Counted from the stretch's first letter, positions 15,474 to 24,524 are shown. The stretch: DNA of 64,000 nt from Arsenicicoccus piscis (GCF_022568835.1 NZ_JAKZHV010000005.1:124001-188000), one strand, 5' to 3'. Numbers and translations: made by a program. The notes: generated by a model from the letters alone, not told the origin.

Positions 15474-16640
15474 GTGGCCTCGCTGGACGAGCGGATCCTC
15501 GACGACCCGGACGAGCTCGCCGCGCGGGACTCCCTCGGCCACCTGCGGGCGCTCGCTACCGCCGGCGCGCAGGTCCGCGAGGCCATCGCCCGCACCACCG
15601 AGGCCGGCATCGACCGGCTCGCGGGTGAGGAGCGCCCCCGGTCGGTGCTGCTCGCGGCGCTCGGCTCGTCCGCGATCGTGCCCGCCGCCCTCGACGCGCT
15701 GACCGACCCCGCGTCCGCCGTCGCCGTGGCCGCCCGGCGCGGCGGACCGTTGCCCGGCTGGGTCGGCCCGATGGACGTCGTCGTGGCGATCTCGTTGTCC
15801 GGCAACGCTCCTGGCCCGGTGCGTCTCGCCGAGGCTGCCGGCCGCCGGGGTGCGCTGCTGCTCACCGTCGGTGCGGCCGGGTCCCCGCTGGCGGACGTCA
15901 GCGCCCGCTACCGCGGCATCCACGTCGACACCGGGAGGGGACGGGTCTCGACCCGCACCAGCCTCTGGTCGCTGCTCACCCCGGTGCTCATGGCGGCGGA
16001 CCGGATGGACATGCTGGACGCCGGTGACGGCGTGCTGCACGAGGTCGCCGCGCGCCTCGACGTCGTCGCCGAGGCCTGTAGACCGAGCTCGGAGTCCTTC
16101 ATCAACCCCGCCAAGGTGCTGGCGGCGGACCTGGTCGAGACGGTGCCGGTCTTCCTCGGCGACGGCCGCCTGACCGGTGCGGCCGCGCAGCGTGGGGCCG
16201 GCATGATGATGCGGACCACCCGGATCCCGGCGACGCACGGCATGCTGCCGGACGCCGCCTCGGCCATCGTCGCGACCTTCGGCGGTCCCTCGACGGCGAT
16301 CGCGGGGGAGGGCCTCGAGGGCTCGGGTGCGCGCCGGCGCGGCGACGACATCTTTGCCGACCCCTTCCTCGACGGGCCGGCGAGCACCCCGCTCGGCCTG
16401 ACCCTGCTGCGCGACGCCGTGCCGCGCCCCGACCCCGAGGCCGTGCGGCTGGCCGAACGGGTGGAGGCCGAGGCGCGCCGCTGCGGCGTCCGGGTGCGGG
16501 TCGTCGAGGCCGAGGGGGTCGAGCCGCTCGAGCGGCTGGCGTCGCTCGTCTCGCTGCTCGACTTCGCCACCACCTACGGCGCCATCGGGCTCGGCTACGA
16601 CCCCGACCAGGCCCCGACCGTCGCCCACCTGCGCGACTGA
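15474..16640 (+). CDS. SIS-domain phosphosugar-binding protein (Rv3256c/TobH-like)
   Basis: 388 residues with GTG start at 15474, 3 bases after the Trm112-like gene. The N-terminal part carries the SIS-type fold: SVLLAALGSSAIVPAALDAL, MDVVVAISLSGNAPGPVRLAEAAGRRGALLLTVGA (the Ser-rich phosphosugar loop is ISLSGN) and HVDTGRGRVSTRTSLWSLLTP. The C-terminal half ends in LVSLLDFATTYGAIGLGYDP, typical of bifunctional phosphoglucose/phosphomannose isomerases. In mycobacteria manA follows this gene; here manA is absent and sahH comes next, so this protein may supply mannose-6-P isomerase activity. That last step is inference. Confidence 0.78.
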   Translation: MASLDERILDDPDELAARDSLGHLRALATAGAQVREAIARTTEAGIDRLAGEERPRSVLLAALGSSAIVPAALDALTDPASAVAVAARRGGPLPGWVGPMDVVVAISLSGNAPGPVRLAEAAGRRGALLLTVGAAGSPLADVSARYRGIHVDTGRGRVSTRTSLWSLLTPVLMAADRMDMLDAGDGVLHEVAARLDVVAEACRPSSESFINPAKVLAADLVETVPVFLGDGRLTGAAAQRGAGMMMRTTRIPATHGMLPDAASAIVATFGGPSTAIAGEGLEGSGARRRGDDIFADPFLDGPASTPLGLTLLRDAVPRPDPEAVRLAERVEAEARRCGVRVRVVEAEGVEPLERLASLVSLLDFATTYGAIGLGYDPDQAPTVAHLRD

Positions 16641-16689
16641 CGCCTGAGCGCGGCCCGACCGGCGGTGGGGGTGTGTCGGTGGGCTCGGC

Positions 16690-16695
16690 TAGGCT
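16690..16695 (+). promoter_or_regulatory. -10 box TAGGCT, leaderless promoter of sahH
   Basis: TAGGCT followed by six bases and the ATG at 16702. The gap between the SIS gene and sahH is only 61 bases and shows no Shine-Dalgarno and no room for a SAH riboswitch. Confidence 0.5.
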
Positions 16696-16701
16696 GCGGC
16701 C

Positions 16702-18177
16702 ATGCCATCGCAGCCTTTCGACCACAACGTCCGCGACCTCTCGCTGGCCGCCGCCGGCCGCCACCAGATCCGCCTCGCCGAGCACGAGATGCCCGGCCTG
16801 ATGGCCCTGCGCGAGATGTATGGCGAGAGCAAGCCGCTGGCCGGCGCTCGCATCGCGGGCTCGCTGCACATGACCGTGCAGACGGCGGTCCTGATCGAGA
16901 CCCTGGTCGCCCTCGGCGCCACCGTCCGCTGGGCCAGCTGCAACATCTTCTCGACCCAGGACGAGGCCGCCGCGGCGGTCGTCGTCGGCCCGCACGGCAC
17001 CGTCGAGGACCCCCAGGGTGTCCCGGTCTTCGCCTGGAAGGGCGAGACCTTGGAGGAGTACTGGGACTGCACCGAGCAGATCCTCACCTGGGGCGAGGAC
17101 GAGGCGGGCGAGCCGGTCTACGCCAACATGATCTTGGACGACGGCGGCGACGCCACGATGCTGGTCCACAACGGCCGGGCCTGGGAGCAGGCGGGTGTCG
17201 TGCCCCCGACCGATGACGACGACAGCGTCGAGGTGGGCGTCTTCAAGGCGCTGGTGCGACGCACCCTCGCGCAGGACCCGACGAAGTGGACCCGGGTCAG
17301 CGAGCACATCCTCGGCGTCACCGAGGAGACGACGACCGGCGTGCACCGGCTCTACGAGCTGGCCCGGGCCGGTGAGCTGCTGTTCCCGGCGATCAACGTC
17401 AACGACAGCGTCACCAAGTCCAAGTTCGACAACAAGTACGGCTGCCGGCACAGCCTGATCGACGGCATCAACCGCGCGACCGACGTGCTCATCGGCGGCA
17501 AGGTCGCCGTCGTCTGCGGCTACGGCGACGTGGGCAAGGGCTGCGCCGAGTCGCTGCGCGGCCAGGGTGCGCGGGTCATCGTCACCGAGGTCGACCCGAT
17601 CTGCGCCCTGCAGGCGGCGATGGACGGCTACCAGGTCGCGACGCTGGACGACGTGGTCGGCCAGGGCGACATCTTCGTCACAGCCACCGGCTGCTTCGAC
17701 GTGATCCGCGCCGACCACATGCTCGCGATGAAGAACAAGGCGATCGTCGGCAACATCGGGCACTTCGACAACGAGATCGACATGGCCGGCCTCGCCCGCG
17801 TGCCCGGCGTCACCAAGACCGAGATCAAGCCCCAGGTGCACGAGTGGACGCTGCCGGCGACCGACGACCAGCCCGAGCGGTCGATCATCGTGCTGTCCGA
17901 GGGCCGGCTGCTCAACCTGGGCAACGCGACGGGCCACCCGAGCTTCGTCATGAGCAACTCGTTCGCCAACCAGACGATCGCCCAGATCGAGCTGTTCACC
18001 AAGCAGGACGACTACACCACCCAGGTCTACGTGCTGCCCAAGCACCTGGACGAGATGGTCGCCCGGCTGCACCTGGATGCCCTGGGGGTCGGCCTCACCG
18101 AGCTCAGCAAGGCCCAGGCCGAGTACCTCGGCGTGGACGTCGCCGGCCCCTACAAGCCGGAGCACTATCGCTACTGA
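16702..18177 (+). CDS. sahH: Adenosylhomocysteinase
   Basis: 491 residues, the usual actinobacterial length. Hydrolyses S-adenosylhomocysteine to adenosine and homocysteine with tightly bound NAD+, relieving inhibition of methyltransferases. Visible are [13 protein letters not shown] near the N-terminus, [33 protein letters not shown] (substrate Lys/Asp/Asn and Cys region), the Rossmann motif [30 protein letters not shown], and the C-terminal tail ending PYKPEHYRY that reaches the neighbouring subunit. An internal insertion around [20 protein letters not shown] is typical of long bacterial forms. Probably transcribed from its own leaderless promoter. A GC hairpin (18222-18249) downstream may separate it from mtrA. 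Confidence 0.97.
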   Translation: MPSQPFDHNVRDLSLAAAGRHQIRLAEHEMPGLMALREMYGESKPLAGARIAGSLHMTVQTAVLIETLVALGATVRWASCNIFSTQDEAAAAVVVGPHGTVEDPQGVPVFAWKGETLEEYWDCTEQILTWGEDEAGEPVYANMILDDGGDATMLVHNGRAWEQAGVVPPTDDDDSVEVGVFKALVRRTLAQDPTKWTRVSEHILGVTEETTTGVHRLYELARAGELLFPAINVNDSVTKSKFDNKYGCRHSLIDGINRATDVLIGGKVAVVCGYGDVGKGCAESLRGQGARVIVTEVDPICALQAAMDGYQVATLDDVVGQGDIFVTATGCFDVIRADHMLAMKNKAIVGNIGHFDNEIDMAGLARVPGVTKTEIKPQVHEWTLPATDDQPERSIIVLSEGRLLNLGNATGHPSFVMSNSFANQTIAQIELFTKQDDYTTQVYVLPKHLDEMVARLHLDALGVGLTELSKAQAEYLGVDVAGPYKPEHYRY

Positions 18178-18221
18178 CCCTGCTGATCGCTCCTGACCCC
18201 GATCGGGCCGCAGGTCGGCGC

Positions 18222-18249
18222 GCCGCCGTGACCATTCCGTTACGGCGGC
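18222..18249. terminator. Hairpin between sahH and mtrA, overlapping a GTNAC pair
   Basis: GCCGCCGTGAC / GTTACGGCGGC form an 11-bp stem with one G-T pair and a 6-base loop (CATTCC). It lies 45 bases after the sahH stop and could terminate that transcript although no T tract follows. The arms contain GTGAC and GTTAC, so the same bases also form the first MtrA-like box; a DNA-binding function is equally plausible. Confidence 0.45.
18228..18243. promoter_or_regulatory. Possible MtrA box 1 upstream of mtrA (GTGAC-N6-GTTAC)
   Basis: GTGAC (18228-18232), six bases, GTTAC (18239-18243): two GTNAC half-sites 11 bp apart. MtrA is known to bind paired GTNAC-like half-sites in other actinobacteria and to bind near its own gene. 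Location 55-70 bases before mtrA supports autoregulation. Confidence 0.5.
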
Positions 18250-18259
18250 CACGGGGTGT

Positions 18260-18275
18260 GTCACGATGTGGTCAC
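18260..18275. promoter_or_regulatory. Possible MtrA box 2 upstream of mtrA (GTCAC-N6-GTCAC)
   Basis: A perfect direct repeat GTCAC (18260-18264), six bases, GTCAC (18271-18275), 22-37 bases before the mtrA start. It has the same 11-bp spacing as box 1. It would overlap the core promoter or the transcription start, a position suited to repression. Confidence 0.5.
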
Positions 18276-18297
18276 CGCAACGGAGGAGGCTAGCTGC

Positions 18298-18975
18298 GTG
18301 AAGAGCCGGATCCTGGTCGTCGACGACGACCTCGCTCTCGCCGAGATGCTCGGCATCGTGCTGTCCGCCGAGGGCTACGACGTCACCCACGTCGCCACCG
18401 GCACGGCCGCGGTGCCCGCCTTCCGCGACACCAAGCCCGACCTCGTCCTGCTCGACGTCATGCTGCCCGGCATGGACGGCATCGAGGTCTGCCGCCGGCT
18501 GCGCGCCGAGTCCGGCGTGCCGATCGTCATGCTGTCGGCGCGCACCGACACCACCGACGTGGTGGTCGGCCTGGAGTCGGGTGCCGACGACTACATCGTC
18601 AAGCCGTTCAAGCCCGCCGAGCTGCTCGCCCGGATGAAGGTCCGGCTGCGGCGCGGCGAGGAGGCCGACCAGGTGCCGCTGTCGATCGGTGACCTGGCCA
18701 TCGACGTGGCCGGTCACACGGTCCGCCGCGGCGAGGAGGTCCTCAACCTCACGCCGCTGGAGTTCGACCTGCTCGTCGCGCTGGCCCGCAAGCCGTGGCA
18801 GGTCTTCACCCGTGAGGTGCTGCTCGAGCAGGTCTGGGGCTATCGGCACGCCGGTGACACCCGCCTGGTCAACGTCCACGTCCAGCGGCTGCGCTCCAAG
18901 ATCGAGCACGACCCCGAGCACCCCGAGATCGTCGTGACGGTGCGCGGCGTCGGCTACAAGGCCGGCACGGGCTGA
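18298..18975 (+). CDS. mtrA: Two-component response regulator MtrA
   Basis: 225 residues, OmpR/PhoB family. The receiver domain has the acidic pocket Asp9-Asp11, the phospho-acceptor Asp53 in LVLLDVMLP, Ser80 in VMLSA and Lys102 in IVKPF. The C-terminal winged helix (about 130-222) carries LTPLEFDLLVALARKPWQVFTRE and the recognition helix RLVNVHVQRLRSKIE. MtrA is the conserved regulator of division, cell-wall hydrolases and, in M. tuberculosis, dnaA/oriC-linked functions. GTG 18298 was chosen for its strong site GGAGGAGG 7 bases upstream; an upstream in-frame start would lack one. Two GTNAC pairs directly upstream suggest autoregulation. mtrB starts 4 bases downstream. Confidence 0.97.
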   Translation: MKSRILVVDDDLALAEMLGIVLSAEGYDVTHVATGTAAVPAFRDTKPDLVLLDVMLPGMDGIEVCRRLRAESGVPIVMLSARTDTTDVVVGLESGADDYIVKPFKPAELLARMKVRLRRGEEADQVPLSIGDLAIDVAGHTVRRGEEVLNLTPLEFDLLVALARKPWQVFTREVLLEQVWGYRHAGDTRLVNVHVQRLRSKIEHDPEHPEIVVTVRGVGYKAGTG

Positions 18976-18979
18976 CCCG

Positions 18980-20803
18980 GTGGCACGCACGCTGCGTCAG
19001 GACCTGGCGACGCTGCGTGCGGCAGCGGCGCGGACCGCGCGCGCGGCGCAGCACCGGCTGGGCCCGGCCTTCGAGGACGCCTCCGAGCGGGCCTGGGCGC
19101 TGTGGCAGCGCTCCCTCGGCCTGCGGGTCGCGCTCTCGATCGTGGTGCTCGGCTCCGTCGTGCTCCTCGTCGTGGGCAACTACACCTACGGTCGGATCGC
19201 CGACGGGCTGCTGAACGACAAGCAGGTCTCGGCCCAGCGCGACGCCGAGACCCAGGGCAAGATCGCCCAGCGCGTGTTCGACGTCATCGACAAGACCGAC
19301 CAGACCAGCCTGCGCCAGGCCACCCTCGACGTCGCCGAGAACCAACGAGCTCCCGACCACACCCGGGAGCTGATCATCACCCCGGCGCTCGGCAACAACC
19401 GGCAGGTCATCTCGACCACCACCTCCAGCAGCACGATCGGGCTGGAGGTGGTCCCGACCGAGCTGCGGCGCGCGGTGATGGCCGACCGCTCGCGCCAGCA
19501 GGTGCAGATCGCCCCGGTGCCCGAGGGGGAGGACACCGTGCCGGCCGTCATCGTCGGCCAGGTGCTGCAGCTGCCCCCCAACGCCGGCCCGATGGAGCTC
19601 TACTTCGTCTATCCGATGAGCGCCGAGACCGGTGCCCTGCGGGTGGTCGTGCGCTCGCTAGCGTCCGCGGCGATCTTCCTCGTCCTGCTGCTCGCGGGCA
19701 TCGCGTTCGTCGTCACCCGCCAGGTCGTCGAGCCGGTGCGGCGCGCGGCGCAGGTCGCCGAGCGGCTGGCCTCGGGCCAGCTGGACCAGCGGATGGCCGT
19801 CCGCGGCACCGACGACCTGGCCTCGCTCGGCCGGTCGTTCAACCGGATGGCGGCCAGCCTGCAGGCCCAGATCGGCCAGCTGAAGACCCTCTCGACGCTG
19901 CAGCAGCAGTTCGTCTCGGACGTCTCGCACGAGCTGCGCACCCCGCTGACGACCGTGCGGATGGCGGCCGACCTGCTCTACGACTCGCGGGCGGACTTCC
20001 CCCGGCACACGGCCCGCTCGGCCGAGCTGCTCAACAACGAGCTCAACCGGTTCGAGACGCTGCTGGCCGACCTGCTCGAGATCAGCCGGTTCGACGCCGG
20101 AGCCGCCCAGCTCGCCGCCGAGCCGGTCGACCTGCGCGACGTCGTCAACCAGGTGGTCGACGACGCGGAGCCGCTCGCCCGGCACAAGGACACCCAGGTG
20201 CGGGTCGTCGCCCCGGCCGAGCCGGTGGTGGTCGAGATGGACAGCCGACGGATCAGCCGCATCCTGCGCAACCTCGTCGTCAACGCCATCGAGCACAGCG
20301 AGGGCAAGCCGGTCACGGTCGAGGTGGCGGGCACCGCCCAGGCGGCCGCGGTGGCGGTCCGTGATCAGGGTGTCGGGCTGCACCCCGGCGAGGCCGCCAA
20401 GGTCTTCACCCGGTTCTGGCGCGCCGACCCGGCGCGGGCGCGCACCACCGGCGGCACCGGTCTCGGGCTCGCCATCGCGCTCGAGGACGCGCACCTGCAC
20501 CACGGCTGGCTCGAGGCCTGGGGGCAGCCCGGGAAGGGGTCGACCTTCCGGCTCACCCTGCCGCGCACCACGACCGGCAAGATCACCGAGTCGCCGCTGC
20601 GGATGCGCCCGGACGGGCTGCTGGCCATCGAGGCGCCGCCGGCCCGCGAGCCCGAGCCGGAGCAGATCCCGGGCGTGCTGCCGGTGGGCCCGCTCACCGA
20701 GACGGCGCAGTCGTTCGTGCTGCACGGCGAGGTGCCCGACTACGTGCCGCACGGCCTCACGCTGAACCCGCCCGGCAGCTCCCATGCGACGGACGAGCCA
20801 TGA
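18980..20803 (+). CDS. mtrB: Sensor histidine kinase MtrB
   Basis: 607 residues, membrane kinase for MtrA. A cytoplasmic N-terminus of ~45 residues precedes TM1 (about 47-67, LRVALSIVVLGSVVLLVVGN). An extracytoplasmic sensor of ~155 residues follows, then TM2 (about 223-245), a HAMP domain (RQVVEPVRRAAQVAERL), a HisKA dimer helix with phospho-His317 in FVSDVSHELRTPLTTVRM and a HATPase domain with N box VVNAIEHSEG, G1 DQGVGL and G2 GGTGLGLAIALEDA. A ~75-residue Pro-rich tail follows. GTG start 4 bases after mtrA. Its stop overlaps lpqB by 4 bases. In mycobacteria MtrB localises to the septum. Confidence 0.96.
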   Translation: MARTLRQDLATLRAAAARTARAAQHRLGPAFEDASERAWALWQRSLGLRVALSIVVLGSVVLLVVGNYTYGRIADGLLNDKQVSAQRDAETQGKIAQRVFDVIDKTDQTSLRQATLDVAENQRAPDHTRELIITPALGNNRQVISTTTSSSTIGLEVVPTELRRAVMADRSRQQVQIAPVPEGEDTVPAVIVGQVLQLPPNAGPMELYFVYPMSAETGALRVVVRSLASAAIFLVLLLAGIAFVVTRQVVEPVRRAAQVAERLASGQLDQRMAVRGTDDLASLGRSFNRMAASLQAQIGQLKTLSTLQQQFVSDVSHELRTPLTTVRMAADLLYDSRADFPRHTARSAELLNNELNRFETLLADLLEISRFDAGAAQLAAEPVDLRDVVNQVVDDAEPLARHKDTQVRVVAPAEPVVVEMDSRRISRILRNLVVNAIEHSEGKPVTVEVAGTAQAAAVAVRDQGVGLHPGEAAKVFTRFWRADPARARTTGGTGLGLAIALEDAHLHHGWLEAWGQPGKGSTFRLTLPRTTTGKITESPLRMRPDGLLAIEAPPAREPEPEQIPGVLPVGPLTETAQSFVLHGEVPDYVPHGLTLNPPGSSHATDEP

Positions 20804-22569
20804 CCTGGCGGATGCCGGCGACCGCGCTGGTGCTCGTGCTGGGGCTGCTGCTCGGCGGGTGCACCGGCCTGCCGGAGCACAGCACCGTGCAGCCCGGCCT
20901 GGTCGTCGACGGGCCGGACGAGGAGTCCGTGCGCGAGGTGCCCGCCGGGCCGGTCACGGGAGCCAAACCGGTCGACATCGTCTGGGGGTTCCTGCGCGCC
21001 GGCATCGCGGTGTCCGACGACGTCGCGGTGCCGCGCTCCTTCCTCGCCCCGGCAGCCGAGCAGAAGTGGGCGCCCGACGGGTCCGCCTATGTCTACGGCA
21101 GCACCGAGAACGTCAGTGTCAGGTTGATCGGGCCCCGCGAGGTGGCCGTCGTCGCGCACGTGGTCGGGCGGATGGACTCCGACGGGCACTACCAGGAGCT
21201 GCCCGCCGGCTCGACCCGCTCGCTGCGCCTCGGGCTGGAGCAGGTCTCGGGGCAGTGGCGGATCGCCTCGGGTCTGCCGGACGCCTCGGTGCTGCTGAGC
21301 GCTGCGGACTTCGCGCGCTACGACAGCTTCCCGACGACCTACGTCTCCGCGCGGGCCCCGATCCTCGTGTCCGACAATCGCTACCTGCTCAAGGGCTCCG
21401 GGCTCGCCACCCGCCTCGCCCGGGCCCAGCTCGCGCCACCGCCGAGCTACCTGCAAGGGGCCGTCGGCACCGGCATCCCGGAGTTCACGACGCTCGTCGG
21501 CTCGGTCACCGAGGACAACGGCGTCGCGACGGTGACGCTGAGCGAGCGGGCCAGCAGCACGGACGAACGCCAGCGCCGCGCCATGTGGGCGCAGTTCGCG
21601 CAGACGCTCACCCAGCTGCGCACGGTCACGGCCGTCCAGCTCGAGGTCGCCGGCAAGAAGCTGTCCATCGCGGGCCTGCCGGACCGTCCGCTCACGGTCG
21701 GGGACCTGGGCTACACCGGTGTGGCGCTGGACGCGAGCGTCGCCTTCCTGCGCTCCGGCACCGCCGTCCAGGCCGTAGACCCTGCCTCGCTCGCCGTGCC
21801 CGCGGACCCCGCGAGCCGGGACGCCCCGACGCCACCGGTCCGCCAGATCGACAACCACTGGTTCATGCTCGCCGCGGCGGCCGACCGCAGCGAGCTGGCC
21901 GCGGTCGGCGGTGACCTCAAGGAGCTCAGCCGGTGGCGGGGTGGCCGCCAGCTGCGGCTGCCGCACTTCGCCACCGAGCTGTCCCGGCCGGTCTACGACC
22001 GCAACGGCTATCTGTGGGTGGCCGGGCGCACCGCTGCGGGCACGCGCCTGTTCGTGCAGCCCACCACCACCACCGCACCGGCCCTGCCGACCGCCCTCAA
22101 CGTGGCCTGGCTCGAGGGCCGCACGGTGACCAGCTTGAAGCTCGCCGCGGACGGCCTGCGCATCGCCGTCGTGTCGGTCGACCCGAAGACCGAGACCTCA
22201 CGGATCGACGTGGTGGGGGTCAACCGCAACGCGGCCGGTGCCCCCGTGGCGCTGTCGGCGGCGACCGCCGGCTCCACCTTGCAGATCGGTGCTCGGGTGA
22301 CCTCGGTGACCGACCTGGTCTGGGTCGATGACCAGACGCTCGGTGTGCTCGGCCGGGTGGGGAAGGGGCAACCGGTGCGCGTGGTGCTCGTGCCGTTGAG
22401 CGGGCCGTCCCAGGACCTCGGACAGGTGGCCGGGGGACAGGCCATCATGTCCTTCGGTGGCCCGCGCTCGATCGCGGTCGTCACGGACCGGCACGAGGTG
22501 CTCGTGCGGGCCGGCAACGGGTTCCTGCGCCAGGGCAGCGGCACCGACCTGGCCGTGCCGGGCCGCTGA
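20800..22569 (+). CDS. lpqB: Lipoprotein LpqB
   Basis: 589 residues, third member of the mtrA-mtrB-lpqB operon. A lipoprotein signal peptide ends in the lipobox LLGGC with the lipidated Cys at 21. A GerMN-type domain follows (VSDDVAVPRSFLAPAAEQKWAP through the ~300 region, including VATVTLSER), then a C-terminal LpqB beta-propeller (LWVAGRTAAGTRLFVQP, VAWLEGRTVTSLKLAADGLRIAVVSVD, VTDLVWVDDQTLGVLG). In mycobacteria LpqB sits outside the membrane and modulates MtrB. Start at ATG 20800 inside the mtrB stop (ATGA). The comF-like gene begins 112 bases on. Confidence 0.95.
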   Translation: MTWRMPATALVLVLGLLLGGCTGLPEHSTVQPGLVVDGPDEESVREVPAGPVTGAKPVDIVWGFLRAGIAVSDDVAVPRSFLAPAAEQKWAPDGSAYVYGSTENVSVRLIGPREVAVVAHVVGRMDSDGHYQELPAGSTRSLRLGLEQVSGQWRIASGLPDASVLLSAADFARYDSFPTTYVSARAPILVSDNRYLLKGSGLATRLARAQLAPPPSYLQGAVGTGIPEFTTLVGSVTEDNGVATVTLSERASSTDERQRRAMWAQFAQTLTQLRTVTAVQLEVAGKKLSIAGLPDRPLTVGDLGYTGVALDASVAFLRSGTAVQAVDPASLAVPADPASRDAPTPPVRQIDNHWFMLAAAADRSELAAVGGDLKELSRWRGGRQLRLPHFATELSRPVYDRNGYLWVAGRTAAGTRLFVQPTTTTAPALPTALNVAWLEGRTVTSLKLAADGLRIAVVSVDPKTETSRIDVVGVNRNAAGAPVALSAATAGSTLQIGARVTSVTDLVWVDDQTLGVLGRVGKGQPVRVVLVPLSGPSQDLGQVAGGQAIMSFGGPRSIAVVTDRHEVLVRAGNGFLRQGSGTDLAVPGR

Positions 22570-22681
22570 ACGAGGGCGCTGAGCGACGCGTTGGGGGGTT
22601 TCGGAGCTATGCGACCCCGGCGCCGTCCACAGGACGCACCTCGCGGGTGACGCCGGCCCCGGCACCCGGCACGCTCGGCTC

Positions 22682-23494
22682 ATGTCTGCTCGCCGCGCAC
22701 CGCCCCTCGCCCACTCGACCCGCCACCCGGCCATCCGCTCGGCGCTGGCCCAGGGTCTCGACCTGGTCCTGCCGCGCGCCTGTGCGGGCTGCGGGGCGCA
22801 TGCGACGGCGCTGCAGCAGGGGCTCTGCCTCGGCTGCGCCGGTGACCTCGGCGACCAGCTGTTCACCGGCGGCCCCGCCCTCGTGCGCCCGGTGCCGTGC
22901 CCGGCGGGGCTCCCGCCGGTGGTGGCTGCGGGGCACTACGCCGAGCCGCTGCGCAGCCTGGTCCGCGTCTTCAAGGAGGAGGGCCGCGACGACCAGCTCC
23001 GGCTGCTCGTTTCCCTGCTCGCGAGCGCCCTCACCACGCTGCGGGGTCCGGTCCTCGGCCTGCCCGCGGACCGTGGCGTGCTGCTCGTGCCGGTGCCGTC
23101 GTCGCGGTCGGCCTGGCGCGCCCGCGGCGAGCTGCCGACCCGGCGGCTGGCCCGCGAGGTGGCGGGTGCGGCCGACCGCGCGGGCCACCCGACCCGGGCG
23201 GCCGACCTGCTCGCGGTGCGGCGGGCGGTGGCCGACCAGAGCGGGCTCGGCGCCGAGGCCCGGGCCCGCAACCTGCACGGCGCGCTCGGGGTCCGGCCCC
23301 GCCGACGCGCCAACCCTGCCCAGGCCCTCCCTGCGCAGCTGCACCCCACCCAGCCCGACCCCGTCGTCGTGCTGGACGACATCCTCACCACCGGCTCGAC
23401 CCTCGTCGAGGCGACCCGGGCGCTGCGGGAGGAGGGGGTGCCGGTCGTCGGTGCGGTCGTGATCGCCGCGACGCCGCGCCTGGGACTTTGCTGA
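22682..23494 (+). CDS. ComF-family phosphoribosyltransferase-like protein
   Basis: 270 residues. An N-terminal zinc-finger-like set Cys34-x2-Cys37 and Cys49-x2-Cys52 (ACAGCG...CLGCAG) is followed by a type I phosphoribosyltransferase fold: HYAEPLRSLVRVFKEEGR, VLLVPVPSSRSAWRARGELPTRRLA and the PRPP-binding loop VVVLDDILTTGSTLVEATRALREEGV (from about 226). ComF works in natural DNA uptake in Bacillus and Haemophilus, but in Actinomycetota the gene is a fixed neighbour of lpqB and hpf, with no known competence role. The 112-base gap after lpqB has no clear promoter. ATG 22682 is the first start with the conserved N-terminus. Confidence 0.88.
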   Translation: MSARRAPPLAHSTRHPAIRSALAQGLDLVLPRACAGCGAHATALQQGLCLGCAGDLGDQLFTGGPALVRPVPCPAGLPPVVAAGHYAEPLRSLVRVFKEEGRDDQLRLLVSLLASALTTLRGPVLGLPADRGVLLVPVPSSRSAWRARGELPTRRLAREVAGAADRAGHPTRAADLLAVRRAVADQSGLGAEARARNLHGALGVRPRRRANPAQALPAQLHPTQPDPVVVLDDILTTGSTLVEATRALREEGVPVVGAVVIAATPRLGLC

Positions 23495-23545
23495 CGATCC
23501 TCTGGGCGGGGTGCGGCTCTGCTTCCGTGCGGCCCCGCCGTGTAC

Positions 23546-23551
23546 TAGGTT
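23546..23551 (+). promoter_or_regulatory. -10 box TAGGTT before hpf
   Basis: GTGTACTAGGTTC contains TAGGTT fitting TANNNT. Transcription would start near 23558, giving an mRNA leader of over 110 bases that ends in a strong ribosome-binding site (AGGAGG about 6 bases before ATG 23671). An alternative in-frame ATG at 23599 with GGGAGGGG upstream exists in the leader and would add 24 residues. Confidence 0.4.
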
Positions 23552-23670
23552 CTTGTCATGGCCCCCACGGGGGCGTGCTTCCTTTGATGGGAGGGGTGAT
23601 GCCGCGCGAATCCCGGCCTGGCGCAGGCCAATTCGAGAGTGAGCAGCGAATACCCCTAGGAGGGCAAGCC

Positions 23671-24438
23671 ATGGACATTCAGGTCACCGGTCGTCACGTC
23701 CCGATCTCGGACCGATTCCGTGAGCACATGCAGAGCAAGCTCGGCAAGATCGAGCAGCTGGCATCGCGAGACCCGCGACTGGACGTCGTGGTCTCCAAGG
23801 ACCAGGGCTCCCACTCCGACACCGCCACGAACGTCGAGATCACCTGCCACGTCAAGGGCCCGGTGATCCGCGCGGAGGCGCGATCGGATGACAAGTACGC
23901 CGCGTTCGACGCGGCGGCGACCAAGCTGCTCGACCGGCTCCGCAAGGCCAACGACCGTCGGCGCGTCAGTCGACGCCGGGCCGCCAGAGCCGAGGCCATC
24001 CCTGATCCGGACGTGACCCTGCCCACCCCGCTGCCCCCTGCCGCGGCGCCGCCGGCCGAGCCCTCGTCGGGCGCGGGCCGGACCGGCGCGGCCCCGAGCT
24101 CGAACGGCAGCCGGAGCGGCGTCGGCTCGAGCGGCCAGAGCGGTCAGAGCGGTCAGAGCGTCCCCGACGCCGAGGACGGACCGGACGTGCGCGACGTGGC
24201 CGGGAGCCCGATCGAGGTCCGGGTCAAGCACCACCAGTCCGACCCGATGAACCTGGAGCAGGCGCTCTACGAGATGGAGATGGTCGGGCACGACTTCTAC
24301 CTGTTCACCGACTCCGAGACGGGGCTGCCGAGCGTGATGTACCGCCGCCGCGGCTGGTCCTACGGCGTCCTGCACCTCGAGCGGGCGTCCGGCGGGGCGG
24401 CGGACGTCGAGGAGGACGTGCGGGTCGAGGCGGTCTGA
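23671..24438 (+). CDS. hpf: Long-form ribosome hibernation promoting factor
   Basis: 255 residues. The N-terminal S30AE/YfiA domain (about 1-100; DIQVTGRHVPISDRFREHM, DVVVSKDQGSHSD, AFDAAATKLLDRLRK) binds the 30S decoding region. The C-terminal domain (about 178-238; IEVRVKHHQSDPMNLEQALYEMEMVGHDFYLF and VMYRRRGWSYGVL) mediates 100S dimer formation. The linker of ~75 residues is unusually long and low-complexity, with Gly-Gln-Ser repeats encoded by 9-bp units near 24128-24162. I chose ATG 23671 because AGGAGG lies 6 bases upstream. The gene sits between comF-like and the regulator, as in other actinobacteria, and is usually induced in stationary phase or hypoxia. Confidence 0.94.
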   Translation: MDIQVTGRHVPISDRFREHMQSKLGKIEQLASRDPRLDVVVSKDQGSHSDTATNVEITCHVKGPVIRAEARSDDKYAAFDAAATKLLDRLRKANDRRRVSRRRAARAEAIPDPDVTLPTPLPPAAAPPAEPSSGAGRTGAAPSSNGSRSGVGSSGQSGQSGQSVPDAEDGPDVRDVAGSPIEVRVKHHQSDPMNLEQALYEMEMVGHDFYLFTDSETGLPSVMYRRRGWSYGVLHLERASGGAADVEEDVRVEAV

Positions 24439-24524
24439 CCTCGATCGGTCCACATCACCACCTGGCGACCCGGGGAGCGCGCCGCACCCCGGGTCGCCTC
24501 GATGCTCGTGCGAGGATGCAGGAC

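Noticed and set aside
16641..16701. SAH riboswitch before sahH
   Set aside because: The gap is 61 bases and contains a leaderless promoter; there is no transcribed leader to fold.
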